The notes: generated by a model not told the origin, from the sequence alone. A stretch of DNA of 64,000 nt from an uncultured Pelagibacteraceae bacterium (GCA_902585045.1 CACICB010000001.1:124001-188000); one strand, 5' to 3'; numbered from the stretch's first letter, positions 21,234-33,539 are shown. Numbers and translations: made by a program.

Positions 21234-21852
21234 CTACCCTCACTCCTTGATTTGATTTTGCTTCTACAAGTTCTATTGAACTAGATGGATTTCTAGAAAT
21301 CTGGTTTATATAACTTTGTTTTTTTACGCCTACTCTTTCCCTAAATGTAAGAAGAATAGCCCCAATCATAGCTAAAAGAAGTACAACGCCAGCTAACTGA
21401 AAATATAAAATATAATCAGTATACATAACTAGACCTAATTGATGAGTGTTTGAAACATTTGATAAAATTAATGTACTGCTGGACATTACATCTTCCTTAT
21501 ATTTCCATCCTCCTACTACAACTAATAATTCTAATAAAATTAATACACTCACAATTAATCCAGTAGGAATATGAGTTGATTTTTTACCGATAAACCATGA
21601 TTGTTTTTGTTCTGCAACGTTCAGCATCATCACAACGAATAAAAATAGCACTGCTACTGCTCCTACATAAACTATTAATAATATCATCCCTAAAAATTCA
21701 GCTCCGACCATAATAAATAGGCAGCCAACTGAGATAAAATCTAATATTAAAAAGAAAACTGAATTTATTGTACTTCTTGAAGTTATTACCATTAAGGACG
21801 AAAAAATAGCAATTACCGAAAAAAAATAAAAAAAAATAGAATGAACTATCAT
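21226..21852 (-). CDS. nuoJ: NADH-quinone oxidoreductase subunit J
   Basis: Position between nuoI and nuo[23 protein letters not shown]. Confidence 0.95.
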   Translation of the reverse strand: MIVHSIFFYFFSVIAIFSSLMVITSRSTINSVFFLILDFISVGCLFIMVGAEFLGMILLIVYVGAVAVLFLFVVMMLNVAEQKQSWFIGKKSTHIPTGLIVSVLILLELLVVVGGWKYKEDVMSSSTLILSNVSNTHQLGLVMYTDYILYFQLAGVVLLLAMIGAILLTFRERVGVKKQSYINQISRNPSSSIELVEAKSNQGVRVDD

Positions 21853-22338
21853 CTATCTATATGGTTTATCCATCTTTATGTTTTTAGCCAAAACTGACTC
21901 CCACCTATCACCATTCTGTAAGAGTTTTTCTTTGTTATAATAAAGCTCTTCTCTAGTCTCAGTAGCAAACTCAAAATTTGGTCCTTGCACGATTGCGTCT
22001 ACTGGACAAGACTCTTGGCAAAGACCACAATAAATGCATTTAAGCATATCAATGTCATATCGCGTTGTTTTCCTACTACCATCTGATCTTTCAGATGACT
22101 CAATAGTAATTGCTTGAGCTGGACATACCGCTTCGCAAAGTTTGCATGCTATACATCTCTCTTCACCATTGGGATATCTTCTTAGAGCATGCTCGCCTCT
22201 CATACGAGGGCTGATCGGTCCTTTTTCAAAAGGATAATTTATAGTTTTCGACTTTCTGAAAAGTTCTTTTATTGCCATGTATAATCCAGCAATAAATTCA
22301 ACAAGAAATATGGTTTTTAAAAGCCTACTAAAATTCAT
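21853..22338 (-). CDS. nuoI: NADH-quinone oxidoreductase subunit I (two 4Fe-4S clusters)
   Basis: [16 protein letters not shown] and [16 protein letters not shown]. Confidence 0.97.
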   Translation of the reverse strand: MNFSRLLKTIFLVEFIAGLYMAIKELFRKSKTINYPFEKGPISPRMRGEHALRRYPNGEERCIACKLCEAVCPAQAITIESSERSDGSRKTTRYDIDMLKCIYCGLCQESCPVDAIVQGPNFEFATETREELYYNKEKLLQNGDRWESVLAKNIKMDKPYR

Positions 22339-23345
22339 TAGATACTCACCTTAGGTAGTTTATCAAAATAAAATAAAAAACTTGCGGTTAGTACAAGATA
22401 AATTAATGAAAATGGTAAAAATATTTTCCAACCAAGTCTCATGAGTTGGTCATATCTGTATCGCGGTACAATAGCTTTTATTAATGCAAATAATAAAAAT
22501 AAAAATAATATTTTTAGTATCATCCAGAGTGGTGCTGGGATTACGTTAAGAGGATAGACATCCATAATTGGAAGCCATCCGCCAAGGAATAGAATTGAGC
22601 CCATCGCACACATTAAAAGAATATTTGCATACTCTCCAAGCCAAAACATTGCATACATCATACCAGAGTATTCTGTCTGATAACCCGCAACTAATTCTGC
22701 CTCAGCTTCAGGTAGATCAAAAGGGGGTCTGTTCGTTTCAGCGAGCGCAGAAATAAAAAAAATTACAAACATAGGAAAAAGAGGTATTACATACCATAAC
22801 TCTTTTTGTGCGATGACGATTTCGTTTAAATTTAAAGATCCAACACATAACAAAACATTAATGATGATAATTCCAATAGAAACTTCATAGGAAACCATTT
22901 GAGCAGCTGATCTAATTGCTCCTAAAAAAGGGTATTTTGAATTAGATGCCCACCCTCCCATTATAATACCGTAAACACCCAAAGACGAAACAGCAAATAA
23001 ATATAGAATTCCTACGTTTATATCTGCTAAAACTAAATTTTCACTCATTGGAATTACAGCCCATGCTACTAAAGCTAAAGTCATAGTTACAATTGGAGCA
23101 AGAATAAAAACTACTTTATTCGCACTAGCAGGAATTATGATTTCTTTAAAAATATACTTTAATGCGTCAGCTAAAGTTTGGAAAAGTCCAAATGGACCAA
23201 CAACATTAGGTCCTCTTCTTTTTTGTACTAAACCCCATACTCTTCTATCTAACCAAACTATCATTGCAACAGATACAAGTATTGGAACAAGTAAAAAAAT
23301 AATCTTATAAATCTCTTGTCCTAAAATTTGTAAGTACTCAATCAT
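22338..23345 (-). CDS. nuoH: NADH-quinone oxidoreductase subunit H
   Basis: [57 protein letters not shown]. Confidence 0.98.
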   Translation of the reverse strand: MIEYLQILGQEIYKIIFLLVPILVSVAMIVWLDRRVWGLVQKRRGPNVVGPFGLFQTLADALKYIFKEIIIPASANKVVFILAPIVTMTLALVAWAVIPMSENLVLADINVGILYLFAVSSLGVYGIIMGGWASNSKYPFLGAIRSAAQMVSYEVSIGIIIINVLLCVGSLNLNEIVIAQKELWYVIPLFPMFVIFFISALAETNRPPFDLPEAEAELVAGYQTEYSGMMYAMFWLGEYANILLMCAMGSILFLGGWLPIMDVYPLNVIPAPLWMILKILFLFLLFALIKAIVPRYRYDQLMRLGWKIFLPFSLIYLVLTASFLFYFDKLPKVSI

Positions 23346-25399
23346 TAATTATCAGTTCCAGTTTTCTTTGAATCTTGTTTTATTTGTCTACATTCACTCA
23401 TTGTTTTAGATGCTCTTGAAATTGAATTAGTAAAAAAATAATCTAACTCTCTAATTTTAATTATCTCACTAAAAAAATACGGTGAGGTATTAGTAACTTT
23501 GCTGTCGTCAAAACTAGGTAACTCATTAATTTCTGTGAAATTCGGTATTAAACTTAATGTTTCTTTTCTTAATGAGTCAAAATTTAACAATTTATCATTT
23601 TTTTCTAATTTTTTTAAAATCAAATTAAAAATCTTCCAGTCCTCTAACGCTTCTCCGATCGGGTAAGAGGCTTTTCTACACTCTTGAACTCTACCTTCTA
23701 AATTTTCGTAAAGTCCACTTTGTTCTGTAAAAGCTGCACTTGGAAGAACGATGTCTGCAATCTCTGCTCCTCTATCCCCATGACTGCCTTGATAAACTAC
23801 AAACTCATTATTTTTTTTAATTTCAAGATTATCTGATCCTAAAAGATATAGTAATTTAAACTTATTGTTATTTAATTTTTCAAAAAAAGAATTTTTTTCC
23901 TCATCCTCTTTAGATAATATTTTCAAATCTATTAATCCTACTGTTGAGGCATTTTGAGGAAGAAAATTAAATGCATTCCACTCTTTGTTAATAAAGTTAT
24001 TTTTTATTAAAATATTTTTTAATCCTTCAACTAAATATTTCCCGCTTTTTAATTCTAAAGCAGACTCACCAATTATTATTAATGGTTTTTTTGAGGAAAA
24101 GAGTTTTTTCGAGAGATCTCCTTCCTTATTTAATATTTTTTTTATTTCATCAGTTTTGTTACTTACTTTAGTGTATTCATACGTTAAATCTCCAGGATCA
24201 CCTATTGAAAAGATAGGAATTTGCTTTTGAACAAATACTTTTCTAATTCTAGCATTAAGCATTGTTGCCTCATGCCTAGGATTTGTTCCAATTAAAAGTA
24301 TGAAGTCAGACTCTTCTATTCCTTTTATAGAGGAATTAAAAATATAATTACTTTTTTCGGAAGAGTTTATATAAAAACTTTTTTCTCTAAATTCTAAATT
24401 TTCACTTTTTAAAACTGAAAAGAGTTTTTTAAAACTAAGTGCATTCTCTAAATTAACCATATCACCAATATGTCCGCCTATTTCATCTGGATTTGTCGAA
24501 TTAATCTTATCTACTAAAAGTGAAATAGCTTCTTCCCAGGTAGATTTTTGTAATTTTTTGTTTATTTTTATATATGGAACATCTAACCTTTGTTTGAGTA
24601 AGCCATCACATGAGTATCGAGTTTTGTCTGAAATCCATTCTTCATTTATGTCGTTGTTTAATCTAGGTAATATTCTTTTTACCTCCCAATTATAGGTATC
24701 AACCCTTATATTTGATCCAACAGCGTCCATTACATCTACACTTTCAGTTTTTTTTAGTTCCCATGGTCTTGCCTCAAAAGCATATGGTTTAGAGGTGAGA
24801 GCGCCCACTGGACATAAATCTATTACATTTGCTGAAAGTTCTGACTCCATTGCTTTTTCAAGATATGTTGTGATTTCCATGTTTTCTCCTCTGCCAATGG
24901 CTCCTATTTCTGGAACTCCAGCAACCTCAGTTGCAAATCTCACACATCTCGTACAATGAATGCAACGTGTCATTTGAGTTTTAATCAATGGACCCATGTA
25001 TTTTTCTTTAACTTGTCTTTTATTTTCAACAAATCTTGATTTATCGACACCGTAATACATTGATTGATCTTGCAAATCACATTCTCCCCCTTGATCACAA
25101 ACAGGACAATCTAAAGGATGATTAGCCAACAAAAATTCCATGACGCCTTTTCTGGCTTTATCAACTGAAGCAGTGTTAGTTTTAATATTCATACCCTCGG
25201 TTGCAGGCATTGCACAGGAAGCAATTGGTTTTGGAGATTTTTCCATTTCCACAAGACACATCCTACAATTACCGGCTATTGATAATTTTTCGTGATAGCA
25301 AAATCTTGGAATTTCAACATCTGCAAGCTCACATGCTTGAAGAACCGTCATCCCTTTTTCAAATTCAATCTCTTTTCCATTAATTGTAATTTTAGGCAT
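23345..25399 (-). CDS. nuoG: NADH-quinone oxidoreductase subunit G
   Basis: [51 protein letters not shown]. Start set to [13 protein letters not shown] at 25399 rather than the longer ORF at 25426. Confidence 0.96.
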   Translation of the reverse strand: MPKITINGKEIEFEKGMTVLQACELADVEIPRFCYHEKLSIAGNCRMCLVEMEKSPKPIASCAMPATEGMNIKTNTASVDKARKGVMEFLLANHPLDCPVCDQGGECDLQDQSMYYGVDKSRFVENKRQVKEKYMGPLIKTQMTRCIHCTRCVRFATEVAGVPEIGAIGRGENMEITTYLEKAMESELSANVIDLCPVGALTSKPYAFEARPWELKKTESVDVMDAVGSNIRVDTYNWEVKRILPRLNNDINEEWISDKTRYSCDGLLKQRLDVPYIKINKKLQKSTWEEAISLLVDKINSTNPDEIGGHIGDMVNLENALSFKKLFSVLKSENLEFREKSFYINSSEKSNYIFNSSIKGIEESDFILLIGTNPRHEATMLNARIRKVFVQKQIPIFSIGDPGDLTYEYTKVSNKTDEIKKILNKEGDLSKKLFSSKKPLIIIGESALELKSGKYLVEGLKNILIKNNFINKEWNAFNFLPQNASTVGLIDLKILSKEDEEKNSFFEKLNNNKFKLLYLLGSDNLEIKKNNEFVVYQGSHGDRGAEIADIVLPSAAFTEQSGLYENLEGRVQECRKASYPIGEALEDWKIFNLILKKLEKNDKLLNFDSLRKETLSLIPNFTEINELPSFDDSKVTNTSPYFFSEIIKIRELDYFFTNSISRASKTMSECRQIKQDSKKTGTDN

Positions 25400-26723
25400 T
25401 CTTGTTCTCCAAGAGATGTTGATCAACTAAATATGGATTATTAATTTTCTTTTTAATTAGTGGCTCGTCTCTGCAACGACTTTCAATTTCTTTTCTAAAA
25501 TGTCTTAATAAACCTTGTACTGGCCATGCAGATCCTTCTCCAAAAGCACAAATAGTATGACCTTCTATCTGTTTAGTAACATCTGATAATAAATTAATAT
25601 CACTAAAGGTAGCTTTTCTTTTTACAACTCTATCTAATATTCTCCACATCCATCCAGCCCCTTCTCTACAAGGAGTGCACTGACCGCAACTTTCATGTTT
25701 GTAAAATCTCGCTATTCTTGCCATACAAGCAACAATGTCTTGATCTTTATTAATAACTACTATTCCAGCTGTGCCTAATCCACTTTTGTTTTCAATCAAA
25801 GAGTCAAAATCCATTGTTATGGTATCGCAAATTTCTTTTGACAATAGAGGCATTGACGAACCACCTGGTATCACAGCTTGAAGGTTATCCCATCCACCGA
25901 CTACTCCACCAGCATGTTTTTCTATTAAATCTTTTAGAGGTATCCCCATTTCCTCCTCAACATTGCAAGGTGAATTTACATTACCAGATATACAAAATAT
26001 TTTTGTACCTGTATTTTTTGGCTTTCCAATTGATGCGAACCATTTTCCACCCCTTCTTAAAATAGTTGGCACAACTGCGATTGTCTCAACATTGTTAACA
26101 ATTGTTGGACAACCATATAACCCGACTAAAGCAGGGAATGGGGGTTTTAATCTTGGTTGACCTTTATTACCTTCAATGCTTTCTAATAAAGCTGTTTCTT
26201 CGCCGCAAATATATGCACCTGCGCCATAATGAATAAAAATATCGAAATCCCATCCAGAACCACACGCATTCTTTCCTAAATAATTTTTTTTGTAAGCTTG
26301 ATCAATTGCTTCTTGTAATCTTTTACCCTCGTTAAAGTATTCACCTCTAATATAAATATAACAAATATGCGCGTTAACAGCGAAACCTGCAATTAAACAT
26401 CCTTCTATCAATTTTTGAGGCTCAAATCTTAAAATGTCTCTATCTTTACATGTTCCAGGTTCTGATTCATCTGCATTAATTACTAAATAATGCGGTCTCG
26501 ACCCAACTTCTTTAGGTGCGAATGACCATTTAAGTCCAGTTGAAAATCCAGCACCTCCTCTACCCCTCAGCTCAGAAGTTTTCACCTCATTAATTATCCA
26601 TTCTCTTCCTTTTGAAATAAGATTTTTGGTATCTTTCCAATCATCTCTTTTGATAGCATTCTCTATTTCCCAGCCATATTCATTATAAAGATTTTTAAAT
26701 ATTTTATTTTCTGATTTAAGCAT
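25392..26723 (-). CDS. nuoF: NADH-quinone oxidoreductase subunit F
   Basis: [59 protein letters not shown]; start probably MLKSENK at about 26723. Confidence 0.97.
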   Translation of the reverse strand: MLKSENKIFKNLYNEYGWEIENAIKRDDWKDTKNLISKGREWIINEVKTSELRGRGGAGFSTGLKWSFAPKEVGSRPHYLVINADESEPGTCKDRDILRFEPQKLIEGCLIAGFAVNAHICYIYIRGEYFNEGKRLQEAIDQAYKKNYLGKNACGSGWDFDIFIHYGAGAYICGEETALLESIEGNKGQPRLKPPFPALVGLYGCPTIVNNVETIAVVPTILRRGGKWFASIGKPKNTGTKIFCISGNVNSPCNVEEEMGIPLKDLIEKHAGGVVGGWDNLQAVIPGGSSMPLLSKEICDTITMDFDSLIENKSGLGTAGIVVINKDQDIVACMARIARFYKHESCGQCTPCREGAGWMWRILDRVVKRKATFSDINLLSDVTKQIEGHTICAFGEGSAWPVQGLLRHFRKEIESRCRDEPLIKKKINNPYLVDQHLLENKNA

Positions 26724-27321
26724 GATTTTCTCCATTGATTGTTGGTTTTTTTTCTGGAGCTGTATTATTGCGACCTCTATACGATCCTGGTTTTAAAGGT
26801 TTGTCCTTGATTAGTGAGTCTAAAATTTCAATTGTACTTTTTTCATCTAAATCTTCGTAATAATGATCATTAACTTGTATCATTGGAGCGCTTACGCATG
26901 CACCTAAACACTCTACTTCCATCCATGAGCAACTTCCTTTTTGCGATATTTCATTTTCATTTGGTGATATTTTTTCTTTACATAATTTAACAATTTTATC
27001 AGCTCCTCTAATTAAACAAGGTGTAGTTGTACATACTTGTATAAAATGTTTTCCTACAGGTGCTAAGTTGTACATAGAATAAAAAGTTGCCACTTCATAA
27101 ACAGATATGTAGGGCATTGATAAAAATTTAGCTATATATTTCATTGCTGCTAGAGGTATCCAATTACTGTTTTGTTTTTGAGCTAAATAAAGAAAAGGCA
27201 TTACAGCACTTTTTTTGTTCTTCTTTGGGTACCTTTTTAAAATTTCTTCAGCTTTTTTTAAATTTCCATCAGTAAATTTAAATTCTTTTGGTTGGTTGTC
27301 ATGTACTTTTTTTAAACTCAT
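26716..27321 (-). CDS. nuoE: NADH-quinone oxidoreductase subunit E
   Basis: [59 protein letters not shown]. Confidence 0.96.
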   Translation of the reverse strand: MSLKKVHDNQPKEFKFTDGNLKKAEEILKRYPKKNKKSAVMPFLYLAQKQNSNWIPLAAMKYIAKFLSMPYISVYEVATFYSMYNLAPVGKHFIQVCTTTPCLIRGADKIVKLCKEKISPNENEISQKGSCSWMEVECLGACVSAPMIQVNDHYYEDLDEKSTIEILDSLIKDKPLKPGSYRGRNNTAPEKKPTINGENHA

Positions 27322-28493
27322 CTGTCCACCTCGCCGAAAACTATATCAAGAGAACCTAAAACTGCTGGGACATCTGCTAACATGTGTCCACGAATTAAAT
27401 AATCCATAGCTTGTAAATGAGAAAATCCAGGAGCTCTAATTTTACACCTGTAAGGTTTATTTGATCCATCTGATATTAAATAAACACCGAACTCACCTTT
27501 TGGTGCCTCAACAGCTGTATAAACATCTCCCTTAGGAACTCTGTATCCCTCAGTAAATAATTTGAAGTGATGAATTAGTGCCTCCATAGACTGTTTAAGG
27601 TCTTCTCTATTTGGAGGAGATATTTTCCCATCAATAGATTTTATTGGTCCCTTTGGTAGTCTCTCTATGCATTGTAGTATAATTTTTACACTCTCTCTCA
27701 TTTCCTCAATCCTACAAAGATAACGATCATAACAATCGCCATTTTTTCCAATAGGTATTTTAAAATCTAAATCTTTATAAATTTCATATGGTTGCGACCT
27801 TCTCAAATCCCATGGAATCCCTGAGCCTCGAAGCATAACCCCTGAAAAACTATGGTCTAAAGCCTCTTGCTTAGATACAATTCCAATTTCGACATTTCTT
27901 TGCTTAAAAATTCGATTATCTGTAAGTAACCCTTCCAAATCATCTATAATTTTTGGAAATGACCTGCAAAATTTTTCAATATCCTCTACTAGTTTCATGG
28001 GTATATCCTGATGAACTCCTCCAGTTCTAAAATAGTTGGCATGCAATCGGGAACCTGAGGCTCTTTCATAGAAAGTCATTAATGTTTCTCTCTCTTCAAA
28101 ACCCCAAAGTGAAGGTGTAAGCGCTCCGACATCCAAAGCTTGTGTAGTTACATTAAGTATGTGGCTTAAAATTCTTCCAATCTCACAGAAAATAACACGA
28201 ATATATTTTGCGCGAATAGGCACTTCAATATTTAATAATTTTTCAGCAGCAAGAGCAAAAGCATGTTCTTGGTTCATTGGGGCTACATAATCTAACCGAT
28301 CAAAATAGGGGAGTGCTTGAGTATAAGTCTTCTGTTCTATGAGTTTTTCAGTCCCTCTGTGAAGTAGTCCAATGTGCGGATCAGCTTTCTCTACAACTTC
28401 TCCATCAAGCTCAAGTATTAACCTCAAAACACCATGAGCAGCAGGATGTTGAGGTCCAAAGTTTAGATTAAGTGATTTAGTTTTTTTTACCAT
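27318..28493 (-). CDS. nuoD: NADH-quinone oxidoreductase subunit D
   Basis: [63 protein letters not shown]. Confidence 0.98.
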   Translation of the reverse strand: MVKKTKSLNLNFGPQHPAAHGVLRLILELDGEVVEKADPHIGLLHRGTEKLIEQKTYTQALPYFDRLDYVAPMNQEHAFALAAEKLLNIEVPIRAKYIRVIFCEIGRILSHILNVTTQALDVGALTPSLWGFEERETLMTFYERASGSRLHANYFRTGGVHQDIPMKLVEDIEKFCRSFPKIIDDLEGLLTDNRIFKQRNVEIGIVSKQEALDHSFSGVMLRGSGIPWDLRRSQPYEIYKDLDFKIPIGKNGDCYDRYLCRIEEMRESVKIILQCIERLPKGPIKSIDGKISPPNREDLKQSMEALIHHFKLFTEGYRVPKGDVYTAVEAPKGEFGVYLISDGSNKPYRCKIRAPGFSHLQAMDYLIRGHMLADVPAVLGSLDIVFGEVDR

Positions 28494-29091
28494 CTTTTTC
28501 CAAATTTTTAATTTCCTTTAAATAATTAGTGCCTTCCCAAGGACTTTCGAAATCAAAGTTTCTATAGTTTTGCTCAAGTTTTACTGGCTCATAAACTACT
28601 TTTTTTTCTTTTTCGCTGTACCTAACCTCATTAAATCCAGTTAATGGAAAATCTTTTCTTAATGGATGGCCCTTAAATCCATAATCAGTGAGAATTCTTC
28701 TTAAATCCGGATGATTTTTAAATTTAACTCCATACATGTCAAAGACTTCTCTTTCCATCCAATTTGCAGACGGAAAAATTTTAGTTAATGAGTTTATAGA
28801 ATGAGTGGATTGAAATTTAATAATAATTTTGACTCTTATATTATTTTCATGTGATAAAAAAAGATAGACTAATTGAAAGCGTTCCTCCTTTTCAGGATAG
28901 TCTACTCCAGCAATATCAATTAATTGTCTAAATTTACATTTATCATTTGATTTTAAAAATTGCACGACTTCTATGAGGTCATTTACATCAATTTCAACTG
29001 ATAATTCCTCATTTATAATAAATGAATTCTGGACTTTGCTGGCAAGTTCTGAGTTAATTATTTTTTCGATCTTTTTTAAGTTTTCGACCAT
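28477..29091 (-). CDS. nuoC: NADH-quinone oxidoreductase subunit C
   Basis: [44 protein letters not shown]. Confidence 0.97.
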   Translation of the reverse strand: MVENLKKIEKIINSELASKVQNSFIINEELSVEIDVNDLIEVVQFLKSNDKCKFRQLIDIAGVDYPEKEERFQLVYLFLSHENNIRVKIIIKFQSTHSINSLTKIFPSANWMEREVFDMYGVKFKNHPDLRRILTDYGFKGHPLRKDFPLTGFNEVRYSEKEKKVVYEPVKLEQNYRNFDFESPWEGTNYLKEIKNLEKDGKKN

Positions 29092-29094
29092 GAA

Positions 29095-29652
29095 TTATCT
29101 TTGTATGTTTCCCTCTCTTCGTATTTTTTTTTGTAATTGCAAAATTCCATAAAGAAGTGCTTCCGCAGACGGTGGACATCCAGGGATATAAATGTCTACT
29201 GGAACAATTTTATCACAGCCTCGCACAACAGAATAAGAATAATGATAATAACCTCCACCATTTGCGCAGCTACCCATTGAAACTACGTATCTTGGTTCAG
29301 GCATTTGATCATAAACTTTTCTGAGAGCTGGAGCCATTTTATTTGTAAGTGTTCCTGCAACAATCATCACATCAGATTGTCTTGGAGAGGCTCTAGGAGC
29401 TGCACCAAATCTTTCTAGGTCATATCTTGGCATTGAGGTTTGCATCATTTCAACCGCACAGCAAGCAAGTCCAAAGGTCATCCAATGTAATGAGCCAGTT
29501 CTTGCCCAATTAATTAAATTTTCTGATGAAGTAGTTATGAAACCTTTTTCAGCAAAATCTTTTGCTAAATCTTTAAATTCTTCTGGAATTTGCTTTTCTT
29601 TATTTGAGTTTAAATTAAATTTTACTCCCATTCTAAAGCTCCTTTTTTCCAC
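29095..29652 (-). CDS. nuoB: NADH-quinone oxidoreductase subunit B
   Basis: [76 protein letters not shown]. Confidence 0.98.
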   Translation of the reverse strand: MEKRSFRMGVKFNLNSNKEKQIPEEFKDLAKDFAEKGFITTSSENLINWARTGSLHWMTFGLACCAVEMMQTSMPRYDLERFGAAPRASPRQSDVMIVAGTLTNKMAPALRKVYDQMPEPRYVVSMGSCANGGGYYHYSYSVVRGCDKIVPVDIYIPGCPPSAEALLYGILQLQKKIRREGNIQR

Positions 29653-29990
29653 TCATAAATAAATCCAATAGTTAAAATACCTAAAAAAATCATCATTGAC
29701 CAAAAACCTAAAGCTCCTAAATTACCTAAAGATATCGCCCATGGAAAAAGAAAGGCTATTTCTAAATCAAAAATTATAAATAATATTGCTACTAGATAAA
29801 ATCTTACATCGAATTCCATTCTTGAGTCATCAAATGCCTCAAATCCACATTCATATGCAGATAATTTTTCAGGATCGGGGTTAGATGGTGATGCTAAATA
29901 ATTAGCAACGATAAATCCAATGCTTAAAAATAAAGCAATAAATAAAAAAATTATTATGGATAAATATTCTGATAAAAAGTTATAAATCAT
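29622..29990 (-). CDS. nuoA: NADH-quinone oxidoreductase subunit A
   Basis: [42 protein letters not shown]. Confidence 0.97.
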   Translation of the reverse strand: MIYNFLSEYLSIIIFLFIALFLSIGFIVANYLASPSNPDPEKLSAYECGFEAFDDSRMEFDVRFYLVAILFIIFDLEIAFLFPWAISLGNLGALGFWSMMIFLGILTIGFIYEWKKGALEWE

Positions 29991-30149
29991 GTTTTTAAAT
30001 ACCTACCTTAATGCCTTAGCTTAAGGATTCTTGTATTAATGTTAATACTTATAACATTTATCTATAAAGAGTACAGGACAGATGGAAGCATTTTGTTGAT
30101 CAATTTAGGGTCGATTATAACCCACTAGATGAAAATCATTATCAACTGA

Positions 30150-30227
30150 TGGCGGGAGTGACGGGACTCGAACCCGCGACCTCCTGCGTGACAGGCAGGC
30201 GCTCTAACCAAGCTGAGCTACACCCCC
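30150..30227 (-). tRNA. tRNA-Asp (GUC)
   Basis: Reverse complement GGGGGTGTAGCTCAGCTTGGTTAGAGCGCCTGCCTGTCACGCAGGAGGTCGCGGGTTCGAGTCCCGTCACTCCCGCCA; anticodon loop CTGTCAC; encoded CCA. Confidence 0.96.
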
Positions 30228-30235
30228 TTATTCAA

Positions 30236-30311
30236 TGGTGGGCGGTAAAGGACTCGAACCTATGACCCTCTCGGTGTAAACGAGATGCTCTACCAACTGA
30301 GCTAACCGCCC
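30236..30311 (-). tRNA. tRNA-Val (UAC)
   Basis: Reverse complement GGGCGGTTAGCTCAGTTGGTAGAGCATCTCGTTTACACCGAGAGGGTCATAGGTTCGAGTCCTTTACCGCCCACCA; anticodon loop TTTACAC; encoded CCA. Confidence 0.96.
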
Positions 30312-30411
30312 TAATTAAATAAAATCGAGATATACAATAAAAACTTTACAAAGTAAAAAAGTATTTAATTTCTCGTGTAATTTATATAAATAGCAGTATT
30401 ATTGAATTTGT

Positions 30412-30945
30412 ATGATTTTAACTTGTAATTCATGTGGTAAAAAATTTGTAGTTCCTGAAAGTGCAATAACTGCATCTGGAAGAATGGTGCAATGTGGCTC
30501 ATGTGGAAATAAATGGAGACAGTACCCTGTAGGAGAAGTTGAAAAAAAACAACCAGCTCCTCGAACAAAAAAGGTAGTTTCAAAACCTCAGCCAATTAAA
30601 CAAAAAACAGACAAATCAAAAAAAGTAAAAAGAACTGCTCCAAAAAAACCAAGAGAAATAAGTTTGTACTCACCTGAATATTTAGCAAAAAAACATGGTA
30701 TTAAAATCAACGACGCACAACCTGAAAAAAAAATTAGCAAACAAGAAAAAGTGAAAGTTTCTTTTGGATTTTATAATTCACTACTTGTGTTTATTTTCTT
30801 TGTGATAACTTTGTCGCGTGTTTTATATTTTTCACAGGAATTTATAATAACAAATGTACCAGCATCTGAATATTATTTAAATTATTTCTTTGAAAGTATA
30901 AGAAATATTTTTGAAATTTGGAAAAACTTAATCACTAGTTATTAG
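30412..30945 (+). CDS. Zinc-ribbon (MJ0042-type) protein with Lys-rich linker and one C-terminal TM helix
   Basis: MILTCNSCGKKFVVPESAITASGRMVQCGSCGNKWRQYP (two CxxC pairs), basic linker, then SLLVFIFFVITLSRVLYF hydrophobic segment. Confidence 0.8.
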   Translation: MILTCNSCGKKFVVPESAITASGRMVQCGSCGNKWRQYPVGEVEKKQPAPRTKKVVSKPQPIKQKTDKSKKVKRTAPKKPREISLYSPEYLAKKHGIKINDAQPEKKISKQEKVKVSFGFYNSLLVFIFFVITLSRVLYFSQEFIITNVPASEYYLNYFFESIRNIFEIWKNLITSY

Positions 30946-33487
30946 ACTCTAAATCTTTTATATTAATAAAATTTTCTGAAAGCTCAGAATTGTTTTTTAC
31001 AATATCTTTATAAAAATTCCATGCTAAAACAATTAATGTATTTTTTTTATTCTTGATTTGAGATTTTTTTTTAATAGGAATCTTTACCCCGGGTATAAAT
31101 TTGTTATGTTTTAATTTGTTATCCTCGACTATAAAATCTATTTCTTTAGAAATACCAAAAAAATTTAAAGCAGTGGTTGCCTTTGCTGGAGCTCCATAAC
31201 CTACGATTACTTTACTACTTTTTTTAAGTTTTTTAATATTTTTTCTAACATTTTCTCTAATTTCATAAACTTTTTCACCAAATTTTTTATATGTTTCAAA
31301 TTTTTTAATTCCAAATTTTTCTTCTTCTTTCAACATTCGCTTTACGCTTTTTTCAACCTTAGTTTTTTTGTCCTTTTTTATATAAATTCTTATTGAGCCA
31401 CCATGAGTATCGACCTTTTCTGATCTGAAAATTGTACTATCAAATTTTTCAAAAAAATTATTTAAAGAAGTAAGTGACCAATAATTGTAATGTTCGTGAT
31501 AAATATTATCAAATGTGAGATCCTTTAACGTATTTAATAAATATTGAACTTCAATGATAATTGTTCCTTTTTTACTAAGTAATTTAAACATACACTCAGC
31601 CATTTCTTGCAATTTATCAGAGTGGGCAAAAACATTTGAAGCTATAATTAAATCTGCTCCATTCTTTATTTTTTTAATATTTTTTTTATCTAAAAAACCA
31701 TTAAAGGTTTTGATCTTATTTTTATTCGCTAATTTAGCTAAATTTTTTGCTGGTTCGATCCCAAGTACTTTTTTAAATCCTTGATCTAAAAATGGTCTTA
31801 AAGCAACACCATCGTTACTTCCAACATCAATTATGTATGATTTTTTTTTATTTAGTTTTAAATCCCTAATATATTTTTTTGATGCTTTAACAAAATGCTC
31901 TCGAAATACACTCGAGGTTGATGACGTGTAAAGATAATTAGAAAACATTTTTTTTGGGTTAACAGATACTGATAATTGGCAATTATGACATTTTTCACAA
32001 TAATTAACTTCAAGAGGGTAAAGTTCACATTTATCATTTTGCTTATTTAAAAGGTTGTTTGCTAAGGGTTGGTATCCTAAAGATACAACTCTTTTCAAAT
32101 CGGTATTTCCACAAGATCTACAATTAAATTTATAACATGATAGTAGTAAATTTTTTTCTTTTTCATCTACAAAAACATGTTTTACAGTATGAGTTATTCC
32201 ATAATTATCATGGTCTCTCTCTCCTCTTACTAAGTTTAAAAAAGTGGTATCTTTTGTAAAAACCATCGTATGAGCAACATTTGGTTTAATAACTGAAAGT
32301 TGTCCAGCATTAACTACCTGGGTAATTTTTGGAGAGTCCGGATTAATTATATCTTGATAAATTTCTATAATTTGTCCTTTTGTGAATAAACATTTTTGTT
32401 CTTGTTGAGGATGATAATGGTTTGCTCTGATAGTTCCTTTTTTGGAATCAATTAGTCCAATTAAATTAATTGGCTCTGTGAGTTCATGGTTACTAATTTT
32501 ACCTCTATTATCAACAAATAAATTCTCTCCGTTTCTCACATATTCCAGATCTTTTATTAAATTTTGTTTTGACCATTTATCAATCATTTCTTTTATATTT
32601 TGATCAATATTGTAAAGAAATTTAAATCCTGTTTTTAATATCTTCTTATTTGATAATGAAAAACCTAAATTTGGAATTTCATCATTAGTCTCTCTTAATT
32701 GGATTTTTGGATTATGCTTTTTACAAATATCTGCTACTTCCCTAACAGTTAAAGTATCTTTAGTTATATTGAATAAATCAAATTTTATCTGATCATTTTC
32801 TTCAACAAACTTAAAACATCGAGCTACATCGATTAATGGAACCAAACTTTTAATTTGTCTTCCGGCTGCAAATAATTTCAAAGTTCCATTTTGAGATGCA
32901 ATTTTAGAGAATAAATTAGGCATAATATCAATCCGCATCGTATCGTTTGAATATCCGTAAACAGATCCGAGTCTTAAAATAACATAATTTTTACCAGACT
33001 TTTTTAATTGTTTTTCGTTAGCTGCTTTAGATGAAGAATACGACAAAATTGGCTGAGTAATTTCATCCTCTTTAATATCTTTTTTAACATTAGATATTCC
33101 TTCATAAACAACATGTGTAGAAGGAAAAATTATTTTACATTTATTGCTTATTATATTTAAGATATTTTGTGTACCTTCTTGTGCAACTAATTTTATTTTT
33201 TTATCTTGTTCAAATGAAGACTCACTTTTTGTTCTCGGCACTGAGGTTATTCCGGCTAAGTGGTGAACTACATCTGCGTTCTTAAAATATTTATTGACCA
33301 GATCCTTATCCAAAATATCGCCATGAATAAATTCAATATTCCAATTTCTAAGTTGATTAACTCTCTCAGATATAAATCTATTGTCAATAACAGTTATATT
33401 ATGGTTCCAACTAACTCCTGAATACAATCTACATAGTTCTGTTCCTATATATCCCAGTCCACCAGTGATTATGATTTTCTTTTTCAT
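30935..33487 (-). CDS. 850-aa fusion: NAD(P)-dependent sugar epimerase/reductase (SDR) + dTDP-sugar 3,5-epimerase-like cupin + SAM-dependent sugar C-methyltransferase with Zn-binding module
   Basis: N-term MKKKIIITGGLGYIGTELCRLY...YSSSKAANEKQL (SDR). Middle, about 32550-32135: ANHYHPQQEQKCLFTKGQIIEIYQD...VIKPNVAHTMVF (cupin). C-term from about 32122: CRSCGNTDLKRVVSLGYQPLANNLL...YCEKCHNCQLS...IIDVGSNDGVALRPFLDQGFKKVLGIEPA...YEHYNYWSL (Methyltransf_13/14-like, TylC3 family). One continuous ORF. Confidence 0.85.
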   Translation of the reverse strand: MKKKIIITGGLGYIGTELCRLYSGVSWNHNITVIDNRFISERVNQLRNWNIEFIHGDILDKDLVNKYFKNADVVHHLAGITSVPRTKSESSFEQDKKIKLVAQEGTQNILNIISNKCKIIFPSTHVVYEGISNVKKDIKEDEITQPILSYSSSKAANEKQLKKSGKNYVILRLGSVYGYSNDTMRIDIMPNLFSKIASQNGTLKLFAAGRQIKSLVPLIDVARCFKFVEENDQIKFDLFNITKDTLTVREVADICKKHNPKIQLRETNDEIPNLGFSLSNKKILKTGFKFLYNIDQNIKEMIDKWSKQNLIKDLEYVRNGENLFVDNRGKISNHELTEPINLIGLIDSKKGTIRANHYHPQQEQKCLFTKGQIIEIYQDIINPDSPKITQVVNAGQLSVIKPNVAHTMVFTKDTTFLNLVRGERDHDNYGITHTVKHVFVDEKEKNLLLSCYKFNCRSCGNTDLKRVVSLGYQPLANNLLNKQNDKCELYPLEVNYCEKCHNCQLSVSVNPKKMFSNYLYTSSTSSVFREHFVKASKKYIRDLKLNKKKSYIIDVGSNDGVALRPFLDQGFKKVLGIEPAKNLAKLANKNKIKTFNGFLDKKNIKKIKNGADLIIASNVFAHSDKLQEMAECMFKLLSKKGTIIIEVQYLLNTLKDLTFDNIYHEHYNYWSLTSLNNFFEKFDSTIFRSEKVDTHGGSIRIYIKKDKKTKVEKSVKRMLKEEEKFGIKKFETYKKFGEKVYEIRENVRKNIKKLKKSSKVIVGYGAPAKATTALNFFGISKEIDFIVEDNKLKHNKFIPGVKIPIKKKSQIKNKKNTLIVLAWNFYKDIVKNNSELSENFINIKDLESNN

Positions 33488-33539
33488 AAGATTTAAATAT
33501 GCATTTACATATATTATATTTTATAATAACTCAATTACC

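Noticed and set aside
25814-26160. Plus-strand ORFs of 83 and 65 aa antisense to nuoF
   Set aside because: Shadow ORFs of a strongly conserved gene; no recognisable protein features.
30014-30026. CCTTA-GCT-TAAGG hairpin between tRNA-Asp and nuoA
   Set aside because: Only 5 bp with no following T-run; too weak to call a regulatory element.
30365-30595. 76-aa minus-strand ORF antisense to the zinc-ribbon gene
   Set aside because: Overlaps a better-supported gene and lacks any family signature.
33381-33539. N-terminal extension of the GT17 ORF
   Set aside because: Lies inside the divergent fusion gene's coding sequence; GT17 homology starts at MNIYDCF.
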